This document shows positions 40,854 to 47,345 of a stretch of DNA of 64,000 nt, piece by piece. Below the pieces are notes generated by a model, which was not told where the DNA came from, did not search any database, and saw only the letters and a list, made by a program, of their open reading frames with translations. Position 1 is the stretch's first letter. Every line of letters begins with the position of its first letter. The translations under genes were made by a program, and so were the position numbers. Source of the DNA: Acidobacteriota bacterium (GTDB lineage Bacteria; Acidobacteriota; Holophagae; Acanthopleuribacterales; Acanthopleuribacteraceae); assembly GCA_020439745.1 (NCBI GenBank), contig JAGQSC010000015.1, positions 310,001 through 374,000 on the forward strand, written 5' to 3'.

Positions 40854-41713
40854 GGCGCACCTCGCTCAATGGCGCGCAGCTTCGCACTTCTTGAAGCCGC
40901 ATTGACCGCCCTCTCGTCCTCGTTGGCTTGCAATGGCCGTTTCGTCAGAATCCGAAACCCGTGCGCCACAAACGCTTTGAAGGTGTGTTTTACGATGCGG
41001 TCTTCCAAACTGTGAAAACTGATCACCACCGCTCTGCCACTCGGGTTCAAGCGGTTAAGCGCTAAGGGGAGCACAGTCTCAATTTGATTGAGTTCATCGT
41101 TCACGGCAATGCGCAACGCTTGGAACGTGCGCGTGGCCGGGTGGATCCGATGGTGGCGCCTAGGATAAGCACGCGTACAAATTTCAGCCAAGCGATGCGT
41201 TGTCCACTGCGAATCCTGTTTTCGGGCTTCACAAATCATGCGAGCAATTCGGCGTGACAGCCGCTCTTCGCCAAAGGTGTAGATGAGATCAGCCAGTTCC
41301 TTCTCTTGTAAACGGTTAATGAGTTCTCCCGCAGTTTCTCCCTCAGACTGATCCATACGCATGTCCAGAGGTCCGTTTTCCTGAAACGAAAATCCACGCT
41401 GCGGTGTCGTCAGCTGCGGCGTCGACACACCTAAGTCCCACAAGAAGCCATCCATACCAGACGGCAAAAGATCTAATGCGGCGAGCAGGTCTGCCCTCTT
41501 AAACGTGAAGCGCCTATCGTTGATTCGACCAGCCTCAGCTTGCGCCGCCTCGTCTCGGTCGGTAGCCCAAAGGCGGCCTTGTTGCGACAACGAATCCAGA
41601 ATAGACCTGGAATGCCCGCCTCGTCCAAACGTGCCATCCCAATAAAAACCGTCAGGCCTGACTGCTAACCATTCCATAACTTCGGAGGACATTACGGGTA
41701 TGTGACCAGCCAC
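40850..41713 (-). CDS. rsmH: 16S rRNA (cytosine-1402-N4)-methyltransferase RsmH
   Basis: The 287-residue SAM-dependent enzyme (formerly MraW) has HIPVMSSEVMEWL at the start, the SAM loop DGTFGRGGHSRSIL, GFLWDLGVSTPQL, RGFSFQENGPLDMRM and SFHSLEDRIVKHTF. It methylates C1402 in the P site of 16S rRNA. It starts at GTG 41713, directly after the mraZ stop, with GGAG six bases upstream. Confidence 0.97.
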   Translation of the reverse strand: MAGHIPVMSSEVMEWLAVRPDGFYWDGTFGRGGHSRSILDSLSQQGRLWATDRDEAAQAEAGRINDRRFTFKRADLLAALDLLPSGMDGFLWDLGVSTPQLTTPQRGFSFQENGPLDMRMDQSEGETAGELINRLQEKELADLIYTFGEERLSRRIARMICEARKQDSQWTTHRLAEICTRAYPRRHHRIHPATRTFQALRIAVNDELNQIETVLPLALNRLNPSGRAVVISFHSLEDRIVKHTFKAFVAHGFRILTKRPLQANEDERAVNAASRSAKLRAIERGAP

Positions 41714-42154
41714 CTAAAACTCCAATGTCTCAAAGTCGTCTGTGGTCAGAGGACCTGAATCCTCCTCAGTTCCCATGCGCTCTGCTGGCCAAATCTGAAT
41801 GTGATCAAGACAACCGATGAGCACCGTATCGTCTGTAATACCAACTAGATCTCGTTGGCTGGGCTTCAGCGCCACGCGCCCTTGACTGTCCATCTCTACT
41901 TCCGTCCCGAACCGGTTGGCTCGTGTGAGAAATCGCCGCCTGGCAGGGTTGAGAAAACCAAGACCGGTCACGCGCGCTTCGATTTCCTCCCAAACAGGCA
42001 ATGGATAAACCTGCAGAAAATCATCGGTCAACGCCGTGATGAACAACGCATTTCCATGAGTCGAATCAAGTGTTTTTTTGAATGCCGAGGGCATTTTTAG
42101 ACGGCCCTTGTCGTCTATCTTCGCCTCGGCATGCCCTCTGAGTCGAGCAGCCAT
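41714..42154 (-). CDS. mraZ: transcriptional regulator MraZ
   Basis: MraZ is an AbrB-like DNA-binding protein that controls the dcw cluster. The 146-residue protein contains two copies of the family module: GHAEAKIDDKGRLKMPSAFK and, in the second half, NRFGTEVEMDSQGRVALKPS. ATG 42154 is preferred over ATG 42187 because AAAGG lies just upstream and because the MraZ boxes would otherwise fall inside the gene. A short acidic tail of about 25 residues follows the second module. Confidence 0.93.
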   Translation of the reverse strand: MAARLRGHAEAKIDDKGRLKMPSAFKKTLDSTHGNALFITALTDDFLQVYPLPVWEEIEARVTGLGFLNPARRRFLTRANRFGTEVEMDSQGRVALKPSQRDLVGITDDTVLIGCLDHIQIWPAERMGTEEDSGPLTTDDFETLEF

Positions 42155-42171
42155 CGCGGCACCTTTCACAT

Positions 42172-42216
42172 TGGCCAGTTTGACCATTATGGACCACTTT
42201 AGTCCCTTTTACTCCA
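42172..42216 (-). promoter_or_regulatory. array of five MraZ-like boxes, exact 10-nt period
   Basis: On the minus strand TGGAG, GGGAC, TGGTC, TGGTC and TGGCC occur at exact 10-nt steps (plus-strand starts 42212, 42202, 42192, 42182, 42172), each separated by 5 nt. MraZ in E. coli binds TGGGN repeats with 5-nt spacers. The array sits just upstream of mraZ and covers its predicted -10 element. Confidence 0.75.
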
Positions 42217-42225
42217 AAATGTCAA
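42196..42225 (-). promoter_or_regulatory. predicted dcw (mraZ) promoter
   Basis: On the minus strand a consensus TTGACA (42225-42220), an 18-bp spacer and TAAAGT (42201-42196, 4/6) give a start near 42189 and a leader of about 35 nt to ATG 42154. The spacer and -10 lie within the MraZ-like boxes, suited to autorepression. Confidence 0.6.
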
Positions 42226-42332
42226 AAGAAAAGCAGCAGAATTGGGATAGGCACCCTGATCGAAGCGCTCATGACTCAGCTATAATGAGGGCTCTCAATT
42301 TTTAGGCGCCCAAGCGGCTGGAGGAACTGACC

Positions 42333-43592
42333 ATGACGCGTATCAGCGTGAAATCTGAAATTGGAAGGTTACAGACTGTAGTTGTGCATCGCCCAGGTCC
42401 TGAAGTGGATCGCATGACCCCTACGCTTATGAACGAAATGCTCTTTGACGACATTCTGTTTGGCAATGAGGCCCGAGCTGAACACGATATTTTCAGGCGA
42501 GTACTCGGGCAAGTGGCCCGCGTCTTGGATTCCCAACAGATGTTGGCCGAGGCATTGGTTCATGAAGATGCACGCACTTTCTTGGTCAGTCACCTCGGCG
42601 CGTTTTGTCCTCTGAGCCGAGACGATGAGGACTGGTTAGCTTCACTGACACCAACTGAACTTGCAGCCAATGTCGTTGGCGGTTGGTATGAGATGGATCA
42701 AACCGGTCGAAATTATGTCTTCAAGATCCCGCCTATTCCCAACCTACTTTTCATGCGCGATCCGGCAGCGGTCATTGGCGACACCGTTTCTGTGAATCAT
42801 ATGGCCACCACGGCGCGGCGATCAGAGCCATTGGTATTAGAGACAATCCTTCGTTACCATCCCACCTACAAAGTCGATGCGAATCGACTGATCTGGTTCG
42901 ACAACGATGAGAATTACCGGTTCAAGTTGCTCGATAGTCGCAACACCATTGAGGGCGGCGACATCTTGGTCCTTTCAGAGCACATCGTGGCCGTGGGCGT
43001 CAGCATTCGCACGACTCAATCAAAAATGATGCAGTTGGCGGAACGCCTTCGCAAGTATGGTCGATTCAAAACGCTTCTGGCAGTGCTCCTTCCGCACAAG
43101 CGATCAGCCATGCATTTAGACACGGTGTTCACACAGATTGATCCCGAACATTGTTTGGTCTTTCCGCCATTTATGGAGCCAAACCAACCTGAGTCATGCC
43201 CGGTGCTGCGGGTTGACATGACCGCCAAGGAACTGGTTATCGAACTCAAACCGGATCTCATGACGGCTTTGGCACAAGAGGGCCATCCGCTAAAGCCCAT
43301 ACGATGCGGTGGCTCCAACCGACTTGACCAGGAACGGGAACAATGGACGGATGGTGCCAATGCTTTCTGTCTTGCCCCAGGTGTCGCGCTCGCCTATAGC
43401 CGTAACACGCGTACTGCCGAGGAACTGACAAAGGTCGGCTATCAGGTAGTCACCGCCGAACAGGTTCTCGAAGGAGGCATCGATGTGTTGGATGGCAAAA
43501 GATATTTGATTATTATTCGTGGCAATGAACTGTCTCGCGCACGGGGTGGACCCCGCTGTATGACCATGCCCCTATTACGCGACCAATTGTAG
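42333..43592 (+). CDS. arcA: arginine deiminase
   Basis: ArcA hydrolyses arginine to citrulline and ammonia. The 419-residue protein has the guanidino-modifying-enzyme motifs FMRDPAAV, EGGDIL, MHLDTVFT and the C-terminal GGPRCMTMPL with the catalytic cysteine C409. ATG 42333 follows GGAGG. It is divergent from mraZ; a TATAAT at 42281-42286 is present but without a matching -35. The pathway partner arcC follows, but no ornithine carbamoyltransferase gene lies between. Confidence 0.96.
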   Translation: MTRISVKSEIGRLQTVVVHRPGPEVDRMTPTLMNEMLFDDILFGNEARAEHDIFRRVLGQVARVLDSQQMLAEALVHEDARTFLVSHLGAFCPLSRDDEDWLASLTPTELAANVVGGWYEMDQTGRNYVFKIPPIPNLLFMRDPAAVIGDTVSVNHMATTARRSEPLVLETILRYHPTYKVDANRLIWFDNDENYRFKLLDSRNTIEGGDILVLSEHIVAVGVSIRTTQSKMMQLAERLRKYGRFKTLLAVLLPHKRSAMHLDTVFTQIDPEHCLVFPPFMEPNQPESCPVLRVDMTAKELVIELKPDLMTALAQEGHPLKPIRCGGSNRLDQEREQWTDGANAFCLAPGVALAYSRNTRTAEELTKVGYQVVTAEQVLEGGIDVLDGKRYLIIIRGNELSRARGGPRCMTMPLLRDQL

Positions 43593-43615
43593 ACTGCTCC
43601 AGATTTCCCTATACT
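43587..43615 (+). promoter_or_regulatory. possible arcC promoter
   Basis: TTGTAG (43587-43592, overlapping the arcA stop), a 17-bp spacer and TATACT (43610-43615, 5/6) lie 43 nt before the arcC start. Separate transcription of arcC from arcA is therefore possible. Confidence 0.35.
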
Positions 43616-43658
43616 GGGCAATTCCCACAGAGTGGGCCAATCCAGACCGAGGTCTCAC

Positions 43659-44600
43659 ATGAAGCGCGCGCTAATTGCATTTGGCGGCAACGCACTCATC
43701 AAATCAAACGAAATTGGTTTACAAGGCCAACAAATAGAGAATGCCAAGGAAGCCGCTGAAATGATCGTTCGGCTGGTGAGTCAGGGCGTATTACCCGTTA
43801 TTGTTCACGGCAACGGTCCACAAGTGGGCAACATCTTGATTCAGCAGGAGGAAGCTTCTAACCGTGTCCCACCCTACACTATGGACATCTGTGGTGCCCA
43901 ATCGCAAGGTTCCATGGGGTACATTCTTCAAAGATGCATTGAGAACCTGCTTCACCTGAAACGAATCGACACCAAAGTGGTCACGGTGCTCAGTGAAGTG
44001 ATTGTGGATGGCGCTGATCCCGCTTTTCAGAATCCGACTAAGCCGGTCGGTCCGTTCTATGAAGCATTTCGCGCACATCAGTTGGAGAATGAAAAGGGCT
44101 GGGTAATGAAAGAAGATTCCGGTCGCGGCTGGCGACGTTTGGTCCCATCCCCGCTGCCCATCGAAATTCAACAAATGGATGTGATCGAAACGCTTGTTTC
44201 CCAAGGCTTCATCACCATCGCATGCGGAGGAGGAGGTGTCCCCGTGATTAGGGATAGCAACGGATACCTCATTGGCGTGGAAGCGGTCATAGACAAGGAC
44301 CGCACGTCTGCACTCCTAGCTCACAACCTAAATGTGGAGACGTTTGTGGTACTGACAGGTGTCGAAAAAGTGGCACTCAACTTTGGTAAGCCTGATCAGG
44401 TGTGGCTGGACATACTCACGGTATCCGAAGCGAGGAAACATCTGGCAGAAGGTCAATTCCCGCCTGGAAGTATGGGTCCGAAAATAGATGCTGCGATTCA
44501 ATATATCGATTCTGGCGGCCAATCAGTTTTGATCACGACACCTGAAGCGCTGTTAACGAAGGAATTCGATAAAGTCGGCACGAGGATCCTCCCCGATTGA
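43659..44600 (+). CDS. arcC: carbamate kinase
   Basis: ArcC makes ATP from carbamoyl phosphate, the energy-yielding end of the arginine deiminase pathway. The 313-residue protein has the family motifs AFGGNAL at the start, HGNGPQVGNIL, ACGGGGVPV, AVIDKDRTSALLA and GSMGPKIDAAIQYI. ATG 43659 follows GAGG with six bases between. It lies 66 nt after arcA. Confidence 0.96.
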   Translation: MKRALIAFGGNALIKSNEIGLQGQQIENAKEAAEMIVRLVSQGVLPVIVHGNGPQVGNILIQQEEASNRVPPYTMDICGAQSQGSMGYILQRCIENLLHLKRIDTKVVTVLSEVIVDGADPAFQNPTKPVGPFYEAFRAHQLENEKGWVMKEDSGRGWRRLVPSPLPIEIQQMDVIETLVSQGFITIACGGGGVPVIRDSNGYLIGVEAVIDKDRTSALLAHNLNVETFVVLTGVEKVALNFGKPDQVWLDILTVSEARKHLAEGQFPPGSMGPKIDAAIQYIDSGGQSVLITTPEALLTKEFDKVGTRILPD

Positions 44601-44719
44601 AACAGCGATTGATTGAACTAAGATCCAGGACGTCCATGCTCATCGCGATAGCGGTAACCTCTACGTGATGAACCTTCTTCTCATTGGCTCCTTTGCGTTC
44701 TACGGTTTAGGCTCAGAGG

Positions 44720-44733
44720 CAATCTGCTATTCT
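44720..44733 (+). promoter_or_regulatory. extended -10-like element before the PAP2 gene
   Basis: CAATCTGCTATTCT contains TGC-TATTCT, a TGn extended -10 with a 4/6 hexamer, 42 nt before the ATG at 44775. The same 14 bases recur before tnaA. Confidence 0.35.
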
Positions 44734-44774
44734 TACGGGACGTAATTTTCCATACCGCTATCTGAGATCCATCC

Positions 44775-45803
44775 ATGCGTTTATCGAATCCAGATTACCC
44801 TTCCAACAGTTGGAAGTCCTGCCTAGAGGAATTGCTTGCACCTTACCTGCCCGTCGCCCTGCTCACCGCCTGGTTCATGGATTGGCATCTCAGGTCGCAT
44901 GGGATTTTCGTGTCCGTGCCCTGGTTCGGAACAAGTTTCTTCTCTTCCGTCGCTATGGTCATCGGGATGGGCCTTTTCATTGCCGGTTTGAAATCGATAC
45001 GTGCCCCAAAGCGCCGACAAGTGAGTGTATTCAAATCAACGATAAAACCCTGGCTCACTCTTGGGACATTCACCCGTATCTGTGTGGCCGTGGCAGCATT
45101 TTGGATGACACTTGATGCCTATATCACACAAAAACAATGTCTGCAGTTGCTTCAACCGATGATCTTCGACGCGACAGTGGAACACATGGACTGGTTGATC
45201 CATTTTGGTCACTATCCCTCGCCAGGTTGGTTTGAAGCCTTTTCCACACCGCTCTGGATGCACATCGTAGATTTCACCTACAGCCTTTGGTATTTCTTGA
45301 AACTGCTTCTAATTTCGTTCTTTGTGTTTCTGCCTCGCAAGGTATTCGTACATTTTATGCTTGCCATGGATGCACTTTGGACGCTGGGCGGCTGGACCAC
45401 CGAATGGTGGCCGACCCTTGGCCCATGCTTCTTTAGAACGGACGCGATGGCGCCCTATGGAACCATCGCCCACACCTTACAGACGCGACTTTGGACCGAA
45501 TATGGGGGCATGGGCGCCAGTAGCGGTGACTTCATCAGTAAGTTCCAGGGCATTGCTGCTTTCCCCAGTCTTCACGTTGGAGTAGCTACGATCACCGTCT
45601 GTTTCTTGTGGCGAAGATTCCCAAGGTTTAAGCCGCTCCTGATTTTGTACTGGGCAGCTATTCAATACGGTTCTGTCTATTTGGGTTGGCACTACGCTAT
45701 TGATGGTTATACCAGTGCCCTTATGGCGATTTTACTCTACTTTGTGTTTAAGTGGATCACCGACGCCATTTACCAGCCTTCGGCACCTCAGCCTGTTACC
45801 TGA
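44775..45803 (+). CDS. PAP2-superfamily integral membrane phosphatase/transferase
   Basis: The 342-residue protein has about six to eight hydrophobic helices and PAP2-type active-site motifs near its end: FPSLHVG (motif 2) and GWHYAIDGYTSA (motif 3, H and D). This PSLH...HYxIDxxxS form occurs in the PAP2_3 group, which includes inositol-phosphorylceramide-synthase-like enzymes and lipid phosphatases. It may dephosphorylate or transfer head groups of phospholipids or undecaprenyl pyrophosphate. No clear Shine-Dalgarno precedes ATG 44775. It stands alone between arcC and tnaA. Confidence 0.8.
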   Translation: MRLSNPDYPSNSWKSCLEELLAPYLPVALLTAWFMDWHLRSHGIFVSVPWFGTSFFSSVAMVIGMGLFIAGLKSIRAPKRRQVSVFKSTIKPWLTLGTFTRICVAVAAFWMTLDAYITQKQCLQLLQPMIFDATVEHMDWLIHFGHYPSPGWFEAFSTPLWMHIVDFTYSLWYFLKLLLISFFVFLPRKVFVHFMLAMDALWTLGGWTTEWWPTLGPCFFRTDAMAPYGTIAHTLQTRLWTEYGGMGASSGDFISKFQGIAAFPSLHVGVATITVCFLWRRFPRFKPLLILYWAAIQYGSVYLGWHYAIDGYTSALMAILLYFVFKWITDAIYQPSAPQPVT

Positions 45804-45808
45804 CTCTT

Positions 45809-45822
45809 CAATCTGCTATTCT
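45809..45822 (+). promoter_or_regulatory. extended -10-like element before tnaA
   Basis: This is the second copy of CAATCTGCTATTCT, with TGC-TATTCT 23-28 nt before ATG 45845, just after the PAP2 stop codon. Initiation would give a very short leader, with no space for a TnaC-type leader peptide. Confidence 0.35.
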
Positions 45823-45844
45823 GTCCTTGCGACGGGAGGACGAT

Positions 45845-47239
45845 ATGCATCACCGCATCATGATTGAGCCATTTCGCATCAAGAGCGTGGAGCCGATTCG
45901 TTTCACTGATGAAAAAGAACGCCGTCAGCTGCTGCGTCAGGCCCACTATAATCTGTTCTTTTTGCACGCGAACGACGTGATGATCGACCTACTCACAGAT
46001 AGCGGTACAGGCGCCATGAGTGCAGCCCAGTGGGGTGCCGTCATGACCGGTGATGAATCCTATGCCGGTGCCGACAGCTACTGGGCGTTCAAAAAGGCAG
46101 TCCAAGACATCTGCGTCATGCCGGAAGTTATCCCCACCCATCAAGGCAGAGCCGCAGAACGCCTGATGTTCGGTAATGTATGCCGCAAGGGTCACATCGT
46201 GCCCAACAACACCCATTTCGATACCACACGCGCGAATCTGGAGGTGTTGGGCGTAAAGGCATTGGATTTGGTGATTCCTGAGGGACGAGACCCCAAAAGT
46301 CACCACCCTTTCAAAGGTGATATGGACATTGAGGCGCTCAAATCATGTGTGCGCGACCATGCTGCTGACATCCCCTTTGTGATGCTCACCATCACCAACA
46401 ACAGCGGCGGTGGTCAGCCAGTGTCCATGGCCAATGTCAAAGCCGTCAAACAGGTGCTTGTGCCTTACAACATACCCCTTTACATCGACGCAGCCCGTTT
46501 CGCTGAAAATGCCTATTTTATTAAGATGCGCGAACCCGGCTACTCGGACCTGACGCCCTTGCAGATTGCCAGAGCGTTCTTTGCCCACTGCGATGGTGTC
46601 CTCATGAGCGCCAAGAAGGATGGCATGGCCAACATCGGTGGATTCTTAGCGCTCAAAGACACGGCCTTGGCAAACCGAATCCGCAACACCCTCATCCTTA
46701 CCGAAGGCTTTCCCACCTACGGTGGCCTGGCAGGTCGCGATCTCGCAGCCATTGCTTTGGGACTCTATGAGGCCTTGGATGAAGACTACCTGCGTTATCG
46801 TGTGCGCACCAGCGCCTACATGGCTGAACAACTCAAAGCAGCAGATGTACCGATCATGGAACCGCCCGGCGGCCACGCCATTTATATTGATGCACGCGCC
46901 TTGCTCGACCATGTCGCACCGTTACGGCTCCCCGGCCAGAGCCTCGCTTGCGCCCTCTATTTGTATGGCGGCATCCGAGCCTGCGAGATTGGCACCGTCA
47001 TGTTCGGCTCCAAAGACGAACACGGTAATCCGCTACCTGCGCCCAATGATCTGGTCCGACTGGCTTTTCCGCGACGTGTGTACACGCAGAGCCATTTCGA
47101 CTACGTGGTGGAAGTAGTGTCCTGGATCGCCAAACGGGCCGCCGAACTCCCAGGCATGAAAATCACCCACGAACCTCCGTTCCTCAGGCATTTCACCAGT
47201 CACTTCGAACCGGAGCACGACTATCCCGAAGGTGACTAG
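45845..47239 (+). CDS. tnaA: tryptophanase (beta-eliminating PLP lyase)
   Basis: The 464-residue PLP enzyme belongs to the tryptophanase / tyrosine phenol-lyase family: SGTGAMSAAQW, the PLP lysine in MSAKKDGMANIGG, EGFPTYGGLAGRD and RRVYTQSHFDYV. Two positions favour tryptophanase: EIG where tyrosine phenol-lyase has ERG, and LRHFT with the histidine of tryptophanase rather than LRFFT. It would release indole, pyruvate and ammonia from tryptophan. The start ATG 45845 follows GGGAGG. No tnaC leader or tnaB permease is adjacent. Confidence 0.85.
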   Translation: MHHRIMIEPFRIKSVEPIRFTDEKERRQLLRQAHYNLFFLHANDVMIDLLTDSGTGAMSAAQWGAVMTGDESYAGADSYWAFKKAVQDICVMPEVIPTHQGRAAERLMFGNVCRKGHIVPNNTHFDTTRANLEVLGVKALDLVIPEGRDPKSHHPFKGDMDIEALKSCVRDHAADIPFVMLTITNNSGGGQPVSMANVKAVKQVLVPYNIPLYIDAARFAENAYFIKMREPGYSDLTPLQIARAFFAHCDGVLMSAKKDGMANIGGFLALKDTALANRIRNTLILTEGFPTYGGLAGRDLAAIALGLYEALDEDYLRYRVRTSAYMAEQLKAADVPIMEPPGGHAIYIDARALLDHVAPLRLPGQSLACALYLYGGIRACEIGTVMFGSKDEHGNPLPAPNDLVRLAFPRRVYTQSHFDYVVEVVSWIAKRAAELPGMKITHEPPFLRHFTSHFEPEHDYPEGD

Positions 47240-47345
47240 GCCAAAGGCATCGAGATCCGATCGCAGCCGTTCAAAAAACGCGCAGTTCTCTGCCGACGTG
47301 ACTGATTCATCTCTCACATGCTTCATTCGGAACTTAGGGGCGACT

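Noticed and set aside
42281-42286. TATAAT upstream of arcA as a complete promoter
   Set aside because: No acceptable -35 hexamer lies 16-18 bp upstream and no TGn extension is present, so only an isolated -10 match is seen.
45804-45844. TnaC-type leader peptide before tnaA
   Set aside because: The gap is only 41 nt and has no short ORF with the needed tryptophan codon.
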